This document shows positions 1-12,142 of a DNA stretch of 64,000 bases, in pieces; positions within the stretch are counted from its first letter, which is position 1; each line of letters starts with the position of its first letter. The stretch is taken from NCBI GenBank assembly GCA_037349315.1, contig JBAIAC010000026.1, positions 27,495,501 to 27,559,500 of the forward strand, given 5' to 3'. Below the pieces are notes generated by a model. That model saw only the letters and a program-made list of their open reading frames with translations. It was not told the DNA's origin and ran no database searches. The translations under genes were made by a program, and so were the position numbers. Origin of the DNA: Chelydra serpentina (lineage: Eukaryota; Chordata; Testudines; Chelydridae).

Positions 1-647
1 ATATACTAATCTAAAATAATTTAATTTATATGATGCTGAAATCCAATCTGAGATTGGATTTTAGAGATATAAATGTATGCTAGATGAATGCCAAAAAGAG
101 CCGCTTAACTTGTTAATTTAAAGTCTTTAAAGCATTCAATAAAATGGGTGTTTGCTGTACATCCATGAGTGGAATGTCAATTCTCATTGCTGTCATAATA
201 AACTTAAAAAGAGATCCCAATAATTGTATCCAGTAGACAAAATAAATACATGAAGTCCATTTGCATTATTTCTTGATAATAATTACATGAACAATAAGGA
301 TCCTCTACCTAAAGCAAAATGTAACTTGATATGAATATGTTAAAATATAAGCCTAGGAAACATATTTTGAAGTATTTTTGTGATTAGAATGAATGTCAAG
401 GCACAACAAAAAGGCATCTTAACATGTGCAGAGTGAGTCATAGCATTTTTTTTAAAGAGCCTGATTCTAACAAGTGAGATGCCGAAGCTACATTTTACTC
501 ACAGTGCAATAAATAAAGGGAAATAAATTGCTTCATTTTTGTTAGAAGCAGTGGCATTGCTGGGAGATTACCTTAGTTTAGGCAGCAGGAATGGTCTTGC
601 TGTTAAGGCATTTGAATAGGAATGAGGAGATCTGGATTCTGATGGAT

Positions 648-700
648 TTTTAAGGCCAGAAGGGACCATTATATCATCTAGTCTGTTTCCAGCTCAGTTA
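648..700 (-). repeat. CR1-like LINE 3' end fragment
   Basis: Contains AGGCCAGAAGGGACCATTAT followed by ATCATCTAGTCTG, the antisense signature of an old CR1-type LINE 3' end. The same phrase recurs near 37.9, 51.7 and 56.7 kb. It is a very short remnant. Confidence 0.55.
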
Positions 701-737
701 CAGGCTTCCTGTGTGACTTTGGGCATGCCATTTAGCG

Positions 738-823
738 TCTGATTTTCAGAGGTGCTTAGCAGTTACAGCAGCAATTGAAGTCAAAGGGAGATAGAAATGG
801 TTAGCGCCTCTGAGAATCAGACC
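738..823. repeat. Short palindromic repeat
   Basis: Imperfect inverted repeat of about 86 bp. The left arm reads CTGATTTTCAGAGGTGCT and the right arm, reverse-complemented, reads CTGATTCTCAGAGGCGCT. The spacer contains ATTGAAGTCAAAGGGAG, typical of a palindromic interspersed element I associate with bird and turtle genomes. It carries no coding sequence. Confidence 0.65.
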
Positions 824-1384
824 TAATTAAAGCTTGGCAGGAAATGATTTTCCTATCTTGCAAAAATTGTTGAGATTCAATTAAAAAAAACACCTTCCAT
901 CCCAAATCAGGAAGAAAAGTTAAAATCTTGAATATTTTTGCAAACTGAAGATCTTCCCCCTCCCCCAAAATTCTGTTTGGGTCAATCAAAAACTTTTATT
1001 TCAGTTTTGACATTTCCCCCCCTTTTTAACTTCCCTTAGTCTAAATTTACTAAAATTTCAAAACAAAAAATTGTTTCTACTAAAAAACTAGAAACTTCCT
1101 GTTTCAAAATGTCAGAGCAGGATGTTTTGACTATTTCCAAATGTTTTTTCCAAAACATTTTTCAGTTGGGAGATTCATCAAAACCAACCGTATTTCTCAT
1201 ACAATTTCAGTTTCAGTGAATCCACATTTTTCAGCAAAAATATTCCAGACCAGCTCTAGGCTTAATATTGCTCTATGCCTTAGTTTTCCAATCTGCAAAA
1301 TGGGAGTAAAGATCATTTTTTGCCTCATAATGGTGTTGTGGGGCTAAATTAACTTTTTTTTTGTTTGTGTGCATTGATACTCAT

Positions 1385-2265
1385 GGACTTTAAGACCAGT
1401 AGAGACTATCGTGATAATCTATACTGATCTCCGGCACATTCCAGGCCACAGAACCGCATCCACACCCTCCTACAGTAGGCCCATAACCTCTGGCTGAGTT
1501 ACTGAAGTCCTCGTATCTTGTTTAAAGACTTCATTTCAAGTTACAGATAATCCACCATTTATTCTAATTCAAATCAGCAAGTGACCCAGGTCCCACACTG
1601 TAGAAGAAGGCAAACCCTCCTGCCCAGGTTTTTGCCAATCTGTCCCGGGGAAAAAATCCTTCATGACTCCAAATATGATGATCAGTTAGACCCTGAACAT
1701 GTGGGCAAGACCCACCAGCCTGACAACTGGGAATGAATTTCTCTGTAGTAACTCAGAACCTTCCTCATCTAGTGTCCAATCTCTGGTCATTGGAGATATT
1801 TGCGAATAGTAGTCGCAGATGGCAATCTCATGGTACCATCCCTTCCATAAACGTATCAAGTTCAGTCTTTTATTGGCCCGCTGCTCCCCTTGGAAGGCTT
1901 TCCCACAACTTCACTCCTCTGATTATTAGAAACCTTCATCTCATTTCAAGCCTACATTTATTGGTGGCCAGTTTTTATCCACTTGTTCTGATGTCAGCAT
2001 TGGTCCTTAACTTAAATAATTCTTCTCCCTCCTTGGTGTTTATCCCTCTGATGTATTTATAGAGAGCAATCCTATCTCCCCTCAGTCTTTGTTTTGTTTG
2101 GCTAAACAACCCAACCTTTTAAAGTCTCCTCTCATAAGGTAGGTTCTCCATTCTTCTGATCATCCTAGCAGCCCTTCTCTGCACCTATTCCAGTTTGTAT
2201 TCATCTTTCTTAAACATGGGAGACCAAAGTTGCACATAGTATTCCAGATGAGGTCACACCATTTA
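1385..2265 (-). mobile_element. Decayed CR1-clade LINE 3' fragment
   Basis: On the minus strand this stretch runs in the CR1 order: GTGTGACCTCATCTGGAATA, then GTGCAACTTTGGTCTCCCAT, an RT C-terminal part with GCAGAGAAGGGCTGCTAGGA and GGGGAGATAGGATTGCTCTC, then a 3' UTR ending near 1385 in a sequence related to the 30.5, 37.9 and 56.7 kb remnants. Open frames are broken by stops and frameshifts, so it is a dead copy. It is clearly older and from a different subfamily than the CR1 at 31.2 kb. Confidence 0.75.
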
Positions 2266-5200
2266 AATGTCTGTTAATAAATGTTAATGATAAGAATTCC
2301 CTTATCATGGGAAGACAAATACAATGGTAACTGGGTTTACTGTGAGATTCCAAGTGAATATCTGCATTTGAGGACGCATGACCACTCCACATTGGAGCCT
2401 GGGGCTGAGTGACAAGGCTGGTTTGATGATGTCTATCTCCTCCTGGGTTATTAATATTAAATGACAGTTCTGGAAAAGACACTGGCCAGAAGGAAGCTGT
2501 AGTCATCGGGTGTGAGAAGAAACGAGCTTTGTAATAAGGTACCAGGCAAAATAAATAATGTTTGGGAATATTTCTAGCAAAGAAATACAGTTTCTATGGA
2601 TTTGATTAGATCTATATTGTCCATTACTTACTAGACTAAATAAAGTCTCAAGTCCACTTTTGGATAGCGTGACTTCGTCTCATGCTCTGAATCCATTCAT
2701 TCAGCTTTCATCTGCAACCAGAAAAGCTATTTGCAATCTATGTTATCTCTGTAAACAACTTGTTCCCCACATTTCAGAAACATATTTTCCTTGATATCAT
2801 CCAGCTGCTAGTTTCTAATTTTTCCTTGTATGGGGCTCTTGGAATAACTACTTCTCTTCAAGCTACTCTTTCATCCTTTTGATTGTGTCTACACTCCCCT
2901 GCTTCTCTACAGTTGGCTTAAGAAGTGCATTTGCTGTGTAATCTAGTTTGTTATGTCTTGTCTTTTCTCTTTAAACATAAAAACCCTTAAGCAAATGTAA
3001 AGCTCTCTGGATAACCCTTAAGGTAAGCATTATCACAAGTGTACATAGCTTGTTTCTTTCTAGCTTTAGGTATTTGGAGGGTCTTTGTTTATATAGCCAG
3101 ATGACATCTTGTAATCAATAAACTGGCATCTGGCAGTTTAGTTCTCAGTTTCATTTTCTATGCAGGATTAACATTGCCAAAGATTCTTGCAACTTTCTTC
3201 TGAATGGCACTTTTAGCTACCTTTCTGTCCCATCCCATTGTTTCCACATTGGTTTTTGTTTAGTCCTTTGTAGTGCTTTTCCATTTGCTGCTGCTATTTT
3301 TATTTTCACTTTATTCCCTCACTGTTTTATTACTGTGTTGTTGTTGTTTTTCCCCTTATTCTTTCCATTCCTCTTGGAACCAGATTTCAGCAAATGGAGA
3401 CTGCCCATTACTTGTGAAAATACTGCATCCCTTAGACCGACCCTTTTATCCAGACTTTCACTATTTTCTGTCCCTATATATAATCACTTAATTTGCACCA
3501 CTTCACTCCCTCCTGCTAGAAAAGGGCAACCATCAGGATCCCTTTTATATTGAAGTTCTCTCTCTCTCTTTCTCTTATTTACGCATGAGCTATGATTCTA
3601 GCTTTTCCACTATGCTCTATTTTTTGAATAAGTTCAGCCCTGGTCCAGAGGGGGGCAAGAAGTAATTTAGTATTCATGTTAGCAGCTTGGTTTTGACAAA
3701 GCAGAGAGTGTTTATATTGTGAAACTGCGTGGGGAGATTTTGAGATATAGGTTGAATTGAAACCATTAAACTTGATTCATGAAACCTGCTGTGAAAGGGC
3801 AGAGTCACCTGGTTGAGGGTCGGGGGGTGAGTACATTTTCTAGGATTTACTAAACAATAGAAATCAATCTTTAAAAAATTAGCTTCTGTTAATGTTTTTA
3901 TATAGCTTGGTCAGTATAATGTATTACTATTATTTATTAAAGTTCATCATTAGGCAGTTGTTCTTTGAGCTATTTGTGATTTTTTTTTAAATAAGGATTT
4001 CCTGCCTTTCCAGTTTATCTTTATGAAAATGTCATTATAGACCAGAACTTGTTTGTTAAGCTTGTATATCAATAATATGTGAAACAAAAGAATAGTCTAT
4101 AGCTCTCTCTGTTTTTATGGGTGGAAGGGCAGATTGCTATCTAATTATATGAAAATAGTCTTGCATCCAATTACTGTATATTTTCTTTTCTTTTGTTGTT
4201 GTTGTCAGGTCGGGATTGATCACACTAGTTAAAAGGACAGTTGTATTCTTGCTAATTGTTTGTGTCTTAAAAATATTACATGAGCCTGTTCTACCACTGT
4301 GACATACTCTCTCAGAACACACACTGAAAAGAAGCAGAGAATGGAAACCCCATGGGGTTTCCCTGTTGAGCCTTCTTGCTAACATGTTGCTCTATAATCA
4401 GCAGCGGTTATGCGCTACATTGAAGAAGATTTTGGCTTCCAGCGTTCTCATCCTATAGGCTTCTGTCTTTCTCTGAGAAAAGCTGAGCAAAAGCTAAGCA
4501 GAGACAGCTAAGACAGGGAACTATAGTGTAGCTGAAAAGCACATAGACTCTCAGAAACCAATTGTGGTCAATAATGAAACATTTAATATGTCAATAAATA
4601 TTTGATAATATGCAGGGAAAATTAAAAATTTAGTTTTGTCGTGTTTTATATTTTGACTACCTTCCTGGTCCCAATTTGAGTCCGGAAAGAAGAGCTGCAT
4701 TTTATAATCCACGACAAATTCATTATCTACATATCGGTTTTGTTTGAGGCGAGAACTGCCCTAACACAACTAACAGAGAATTTAAACTAATAATATTTTG
4801 CTGAAGGAGCATGAGACTGCAGATTATCTTTTCAACTAACTTTTACATCAATACCTGTTTGCATAATGACAGTGACATACTTATCTGCTTAGGTAGACAA
4901 AGTGTGCTGCTTCTTATATACTAAGTAAATGTAGAAAGGAAGCTTTTCTGACCATAAATTATCTCAAATATTTTACTTTACATCAATTTGTTGCTGTATT
5001 CAAGACTTTATTATCTCATAATCAGATAATTGTTGGTCTTGTTATTTATCTTGCTTTATTAAAGTCAATTACAGGTGATTTATTAGTTATTAGAAAGGTA
5101 TAAATAATAAACTTGTAGGGCTAGTGGTAAATTAGCATTTTAATTGGACTTCCAATAAATTGTCATACAATGAATGCATAATTAGATATAAGAAATAATA

Positions 5201-5929
5201 TACCATAGTAAAACTCACCTCCTGAACATGCAGGGCATATTAATATAGGTGGGGTTGATAGCACTACCTATTATTCAAATTATCTGTCATTTCCCATTCA
5301 AAAGACCCAAGTTTAAATTGCTTATAACTTTGCTAAACTTTGGCTGTTCAGGCTGAAATTTTCCATGCCGGGTGTCTGTCTCAGGTGTAATCCTTCTGGA
5401 AATTTTCAACAAAAATAGTATAGCCACTTCCAGGAATGAAGCCAGGGGAAAGTACATTGTTTTCCAATGTTAAAAAATTCTGGTGGTCTTTTCTTTGAAT
5501 CTCTCCAGCAACTCCATGTTTTGAAGCAAGGACTTGACATTTGACAGGAATATGGAGTATGTGCCACGGACGTGACTTTTGCAGTTCCCATGAAAATCTA
5601 CCTGAATTTGGACTAGTTATAAGTATCTGAAAAATTGCAGTTCAGAGATACTCATTAGAGACTTAGATTTTAGCACCTAAATTTCCTAAAGATTTCCTAC
5701 TGAGCATGCTTGAGCTGAAGGTGAGCATTACTTTCCCTGCAATTGCAGCTCTGGGCTATGGTGGGTTAGTTGGGGTGGGGTCAAGGCCAAGCAAGTGAAT
5801 CTGAGAGTAAGGAGCCTGTCTCTCTTGTGCTCTCAGTGATTCACCCTGGCTGGGCTCAGGCAGCGTGAAGAAGGAAATTGCCTGACTCAAATGCAGAGAG
5901 GACAAGAGTTGGACGTGTTTGGGGTTGGT

Positions 5930-6460
5930 GAGAGTAGATTGGGATGAGGAGTTCGGGTGGAGACAGGGACTGGCTTGGCAATGAGACTAGGACACAGAGC
6001 CAAGGGTAGGTGCATTGATATTGGATGAGGAACCTGGAGAAGGAGATTGGGACTAGGTGTCAGTTATTTGAGGTTGGGAGAGTGACTAGAGGCAAGGGTG
6101 GGGAAAATAGTTTGGTTGAGGAGTTAGGAGTAGGAGAATCTGAGACTGGCTTAGCAAGGAGACTGTGGACAAGGAGTTGGGGAATAGACTGGACGGGGGA
6201 GACTGGGAATGGCTGAACAAGGGATTAGGACTGTAGCGTGGGGAGGGGGAGAATGAGACAGAGAGTCTGGAGGGGTGAGACTAAGACTTGCTGAGCAAAG
6301 AGACTGGGACTGGGATGAGAATAAGGAATAGTGGAGGCCAGGACTTGCTAGGCGAGGCAAATAGGACTGGAATGAGTGGAGCCAGGAGTGGAGAAGAAAC
6401 AGGATTGGCACAAGAACAGTTTGGAGGGGGGTCAAAAGGGACTGTGCTTGGGAGGAATGG
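5930..6460. repeat. Purine-rich degenerate tandem array
   Basis: The + strand is almost free of pyrimidine runs and rich in GGGACTGG/GAGACTGG. A unit like GACTGGCTTGGCAATGAGAC recurs with mutations near 5967, 6143, 6202, 6280 and 6340, at irregular spacings of roughly 60-180 bp. Both strands show spurious open frames from the lack of A+T, but none resembles a protein. It looks like an old minisatellite or VNTR-like repeat. Confidence 0.6.
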
Positions 6461-8277
6461 GCAGAAAAGTCTGCCCACTAAAGCAGAGACAGTATCATAA
6501 TGCATATGCACAAGAAGGCTGAGTTAAGGTTGCACAAACACCCTTAATTCTAGCATTTCCTAATTTCTGAGTGCTTGTCTTTGCAACAATAATGATGTGC
6601 TTTGGATGTAATTTGTGTGTGTATATGTGAAATAAATATATAGAATTTGGGCCTGGTCCAGTGTCCACTGAAGTCCAGAGAGTATCCCACTGAGTTCAGG
6701 CCCCAGAACCTCTGGCCTGCAAAGGAAATAGTTCATCTTTCCTTTTACAAATATAAATGTATTTCAGAAACAAAACATCTCTTGTCCATAAGTGAGTCAT
6801 ACTGAATCAGTAGGTGATATTTCTAGAAGTTCGCCAGTTTCTGATTAGCTGCTACTACTAAAAGTGTTTGTTCTGGATTTACTCTAATTGTGGAAAAAGC
6901 AGTTCAGTGCTGCACCCTAATCAGAGATAGTGAAATAAGCTCATCTAGGTAGGGACTTTTAATATGTATGAATATCATCCAGCATTATGGAGCCCTGATG
7001 TCAACTGTGACCGCCAGGTGCTTCCATAATGCAAATACTAATAAGATGAATACTGATTCTACAGCGGTCACACCAGCTGTCCAAAACCATTTGGAGGTTC
7101 TCGTAATCTTTGTTGAGGTATTTTTGGATTATATTAGGATAATGCAAATAATATAATATTAAGATTTGAACATTACTCAGATTTGGGTAGCCTGATGTTT
7201 GGATCATATTCAGAGCCCCCAATTAAAAACAATGCAATTGTCCCTCCTTCTCCCCTTTGTAAGACTCCCCACCCACACCCCCCACTGCCTCTCCTTTGCT
7301 CTCCCATGTCCCCTTCTGACAGTTTCCCAGTACTCCATCTCCTAGACAGCCCCAACACAATCAGTTAATGTCATCTCGAAGAAGGGGCTGTAACTCTCCA
7401 ATCTCTTCTGTGTGACTGTTTCTTTCCCTTCACTGCTCCTTTTGGACATAGTAGGAAGCATTGTACTATTCACTGACATGTACAGCCAAATAAAACATCC
7501 CTGAGTGGCCCAGGTGTTGGCCAGTTATGAGAAGCTGAGTAAATCCAAGTATCACCCAGACTATGGGCTCGTGAGAATTCAAGATTCCCCCTTCTGACTC
7601 TATTTTGACAATTATGATGTTAGTGGCCCTATCTGTCATTACGTGGACTTCACACATACACCCCTGGAAGACCCTGGGATGGAATAGCAGGTTGGCTGTC
7701 ATTTCACACAAGAATACACCTCCAGCCAAGCTTTAAGAGAACTGTGGCTGAGGAGAGGGTAATATGCTTTGGTAGTGATCTCTGTGAGTTTTTATAGTTT
7801 GGATAAACATCCAGACTAAACCTTATTAGGTAACTGCCCTCCCCAGATTTATATGGCGCATGACTCTCTTGAGTTTTATATCATGCTTTTATATTTTGGC
7901 CACTGCGATACTAGTTTGTAATTTGCTGTTATATGTAGAATGGCTGAATCCATACTTGGGTTTGTATCTTTCTTAACATTATTCCCTGGTTTTCATAAGC
8001 CAGAACACTTTAGTATAAATGAGAATCAAGCCCATAGTTCGTATCTTAAAAATCAGCAACGCGTTTGGATACACTATTGGGAAACAGACTGGCTTATGTG
8101 CTGTCATACCATAAATAGATAATAATGAGAATCATTATGCCATCAGTTTCAATATTCACTCAGATGCTGGCTACCGGATCCAGTATTGCTTCCTGTGGAA
8201 CCAGCATGTATATAAGTGTATACATTCATCCTCATCTGACCAGGTCAGCACGTGTGTGCCCATGCATATTTGTGTGT

Positions 8278-8390
8278 CCGCATAGAATCCTATAAATGTA
8301 GGGCTGGAAGGGACCTCAAGAAGTCATCTAGTCCATTCTTCCATGTTGAGGCAGGATTAAGTGTGCCTCGACCGTCCCTCACGGGTATTT
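8278..8390 (-). repeat. CR1-type LINE 3' end fragment
   Basis: Reads CATAGAATCCTATAAATG, then GGGCTGGAAGGGACCTCAAG and GTCATCTAGTCCA, the antisense of the CR1 3' terminal region, followed by GAGGCAGGATTAAGTGTGCC. ATAGAATC next to the 3' end is the reverse complement of the CR1 terminal octamer ATTCTRTG. Confidence 0.75.
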
Positions 8391-8411
8391 GTATGTCTGC
8401 ACATATAATAT

Positions 8412-8433
8412 AGGTGTGGGTGTGTGTGTGTAT
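8412..8433. repeat. GT-rich simple repeat
   Basis: An interrupted run of GT dinucleotides within GGTGTGGGTGTGTGTGTGTA. Confidence 0.7.
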
Positions 8434-9846
8434 GGTTGTTTGTGTTCTCCTATCCTTCCCCAGGTCAGTATTGTGAAAGACAGCAGCCGTAATACTATCG
8501 TGACAAATTTCAAATCCATGATATTGCAAAGTCATTCTGTATTATGCTAGACATCAGTATTGCAAGTTGATCTGCAAGAGATTTTCAGGAATGAATGAGG
8601 CTGTGGAAAATCATGGAAAATTATTTCCAGAAAACTTGAAAGCCATGCAAATGAACTGGCAAAAATGTTCATGTTAACTTGCACAAAAACATTAACTGGT
8701 TTCAACCAACCCTTTCTCTAATGGATTATCATTGTACAGCTATTTATCATAGTGTTTTTCTAACTGAGAAGAGAATGGAAAAATTAAGAATGCCCTCACA
8801 CATTTCTACTTGGCTGTGAAATGTGAGGGCCTTAATGTTGTATAACTGTAAATACAACAATATTCCTTTAGTATTAATGCTTGGTTCAGGACCTACACAG
8901 GAATTTGTCATATGTCTATGTTTTTGTCCTACACATTTATCTAACTTGAAAATTCTACACTAGCTGTTTAAAATTTCACTTGACTACATCCAGGCATGTG
9001 GGTTACAGGTTAGGGTAAGTCTGCTTAAAAATAGTTATATTATACCAGCATAATTATATTATAATCAATATTTAAATCCTCTTCACGATGCATATTTTAG
9101 TCCTCTTCCTCCTACTGATAAAGCAGTCACCTTCCCAACGGCTTTCAATTTTGGCTGGCTGCATAGCTGATGTTTACATTTTTAAATTCATGATGTGTTT
9201 GACAGCCAATTGCTGGAAGAGAGCTTTCTATTCAGACTGTCAGTTTTGCACATTTTGTGGCGTTAGAGCGCTCACCTCCCAGATGTTCAAACACTGAAAT
9301 GTGACCTTATGTCTGAACAATTGTTACTTTTATAAAATTGTACTTTTCCATTTGTAGGTTAATTTTGTAATATTATGAAATAACAAAACACACTCTACCT
9401 GTATGGAAATTCTGATACTAGAAAGGAAGATACATTAATATATTATCTCTGGCAACCTACCAGTCATGGTGTGCAGAAGTCAGTGTGGTGAAAGCAGCTA
9501 AAAGCATAGCATTTTGGCAATGTGTTCAGCAGGATACTGCAGAATTGTAAAATCATGACAACTTAAATATGCTTAAGTAAATAGAAACATTCTGTCACCT
9601 TTGACCTAACTGGCCTATTGTGTTTTTCTGCCTTTGCTGATCTAGGCTACAGCTTGTCTGATTTGACAGATTTAGTAAGCAGCCTTCAAATTACTGCTGT
9701 GGGTACAGTGATTAACTTTATATTCTATTCTGCAATCCTAAGAGTGTTTATTATTAGATATTGCTATGACATTCACTTGAAAAAATCATTTGAAAAACAC
9801 AAAAAGGTCTTAGTGTTCAAGTTTGATGTTCTCTCTGCCTGAGTAT

Positions 9847-10593
9847 TGTGATAGACCCAGGCCAGTTGGGTACAGCAGAGTAGTTGAAGGCAGATACCCT
9901 GGCCACTGGATAAGCAGTTTTCTGTTCCCTGAGTGACCAGAGCAGGGGCTGCGCTAGAGCAATCAGGAACCTACTAGAACCAATTAAGACACCTGGAGCC
10001 AATTAAGAACATACTAGAATCAATTATGGCAAGCAGACTTATCAGGACACCTGGTTTAAAAAGGACTTCCCAGCAGGGCGTGCAAGGAGCAGGGAGTGAG
10101 AGGGCATGCTGCTGGAGGACTGAGGAGTACAAGCGTGATCAGGCTTCAGGAGGAAGATCCTGCGGTGAGGATAAAGAAGGTGCTGGGGGAGGCCATGGGG
10201 AAGTAGCCCAGGGAGTTATAGCTGTCACACAGCTGTTACAGGAAACACTGCAATCCACAGGGCCCTGGGCTGGAACCTAGAGTAGAGGGCAGGCCTGGGT
10301 TTGCCCCTATCCCCACAACTCCCTATTTGATATAAGAGGAGTTGACCTGGACTGTGGGTCCCACGAAAGGGAAAGGTCTCTGGTCTTTCCCCCAACCCAC
10401 TAGGTGGGCCACCAGAAACTGCGGGGATTATTCCCCTTTTCCCATGGTGGCCAGTGATGAGGTTAGCTGAGTGAACGGCAGGTTTGAGCCACTGGAAAAA
10501 GTGGCCAAACTGAGGGCTGCCGTGAATCTCTGAGGCGAGCAAATCTGCCAATAAGTGCAGAACCCACCAAGGCAGAGCAGGAACTTTGTCACA
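9847..10593 (+). mobile_element. Solo LTR-like element with GTAT target duplication
   Basis: The 747-bp element begins TGTGATAG and ends TTTGTCACA, so its ends form the TG...CA inverted termini of an LTR (TGTGA/TCACA). It is bracketed by the 4-bp direct repeat GTAT at 9843-9846 and 10594-10597. CCAATTAAG motifs at about 9979 and 10000 precede a TATA-like TTTAAAAAGG at about 10055, which suggests + orientation. No gag, pol or primer-binding region adjoins it, as expected for a solo LTR. The superfamily (Gypsy or ERV) cannot be decided; a 4-bp duplication suits either. The sequence resembles an abundant turtle repeat as I remember it. Confidence 0.75.
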
Positions 10594-11184
10594 GTATATA
10601 GGGTAGCAAGTTATAAGACGACTTTTGGAAGAGGAAAGTAAAAATACAGCTCACAAATATAGCACAGAAGAAATAAATTCAGTGTAAATAAATAGAAGAA
10701 TATTAAAGAAACTTTTAAAAGGGCACATTGGATGGGACTGTCCAAACCCCTCCTAGAGTGGTGCATAGAGGCATTCCTGTACGCAATGATCTTTGTTTCT
10801 CCTAAATGGAGAGCGGTAAGAGGTCTTTTTGACATGCCAAACCTTATCCTCTGGATGTCATAGGATGTGTTCCAGAGGTCTGGGTCACAGTCTAGGTCCA
10901 GGTTCATAGTAGGAAAGAGAGACAACAGCTGGCCAGGTTGGGGATGGGAGTAGACAAGTAAAGGTTGGGGTTCCAACCCTCAGTTAGCTGAAATAAATAA
11001 GTACAACCAATATGAGGCTGTACTATCTTTCCCACTCTCTATCCCCAGGAGTTCTGGGGACAGCTGTAACCTGGGTACCATAGCTGCCATGGAAATGTAC
11101 TGATAGGGTCTGTGTCAGGGGCCAGAGATGGTGAAGCCAAATATCCCTGGCAGAGGATGTCTTCCCTGCTAGATTCAGGACTGG

Positions 11185-12142
11185 TGTAATGGTATGGGAC
11201 TCACCCCTGCGGCACCTCCTGCTGGTTGTCTGGGAATTAGCTCTTTCCAGGTTGTCTGCTGCTCGCTGTCCCACTTGCCGTTGGCCCCGTGTCCGTCCAG
11301 GACCCCGGTGCCCTTTTTTCTGGGGTGCTGCCCCCTTGGCAGTACCCCCTGAGTTTGGGTCTTCCCACCCAGAAGAACCCCCATCCTCTAATCCCCACCT
11401 TGCCTCAGTGGCTACTGCCAGTTACCATTTTGCCCCTGTTCACTGGGGCAGATTTCAGTCTGTAATGGCCACTTGTCATCAGCAAGTGGGGTTTGGACCT
11501 GCTGCCTTTCCCTACAACCCAGTACCTCTATGGGCCTTGGACAAGGCCCTGCAGCCTGGGGAGTTACCGGCTTGGAGCTCCCCAGCTCCTCTGGCCTTTC
11601 CCCAGCCCTGCTTCACTCCAGTACCCTTAGCTTTGGGCAGCTAGGTCCATCTCCCTCCCTTTAGCTCGGTAGTTCTCAACTGTGGTCCACCACTTCTTCA
11701 GGGAAAGCCCCTGGCATGCCGGGCCGGTGTGTTTACTTGCCGCGTCCACAGGTTCGGCCAGTCGCGGCTCCCACTGGCTGCAGTTCGCCAGTCTAGGCCA
11801 ATGGGGGCTGCAGGATGCAGCGCGGGCTGAGGAATCTGCTGTCTGCCGCTCCCGTAGCCCCCATTGGCCTGGAGCCACGACTGGCTAAACCTGCGGATGC
11901 AGCAGGTAAAGACACCGGCCCGGCGCGCCAGGGGCTTTCCCTGAAGAAGCGGTGGACCAAAGTTGAGAACCATCGCTTTAGCTCCTGGCTGATAGCCCTT
12001 TATAGGGCCAGCTGTGGCCTGATTGGGGCGTGGCCCAGCTGTGGCTGCTTCCCCAATCAGCCTAGTTTTTCCCAGCCGCAGTCCTCTCCAGGGCTGCTTT
12101 TAACCCCTTTTATTTTAGGAGCAGGGTAGCCACCCCACTACA
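11185..12142 (-). mobile_element. Solo LTR-like element, interrupted by a hAT MITE
   Basis: It starts TGTAATGG and ends CCACTACA, so it has LTR-like TGTA/TACA termini, flanked by ACTGG (11180-11184) and ATTGG (12143-12147), a 5-bp duplication with one mismatch. Without the 309-bp insert and its extra 8-bp target copy it is about 641 bp. On the minus strand a CCAAT box (GGCTGATTGGGG reads as its inverse) and CCCTATAAAGGGC lie in promoter order, so it probably points leftward. The high GC content produces long spurious open frames (for example 11189-11644); none looks like a retroviral protein. Confidence 0.7.
11667..11975. mobile_element. hAT-like MITE nested in the LTR
   Basis: The 309-bp non-coding element has termini CGGTAGTTCTCAACTG and, reverse-complemented at the other end, CGATGGTTCTCAACTT. 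The inverted repeat continues through GGTCCACC and CTTCTTCAGGGAAAGCCCCT for more than 100 bp. It is flanked by a perfect 8-bp duplication CTTTAGCT (11659-11666 and 11976-11983), the hAT hallmark. Removing it restores a continuous LTR, so it inserted after the LTR. It has no transposase and must have been mobilised in trans. Confidence 0.85.

Noticed and set aside
1733..2062. 109-codon open frame on the + strand
   Set aside because: It is the antisense of a decayed CR1 LINE.
11189..11644. 151-codon open frame on the + strand
   Set aside because: It lies inside a GC-rich LTR, antisense to its probable direction, and is composed of Pro, Ala, Ser and Leu. A compositional artefact.
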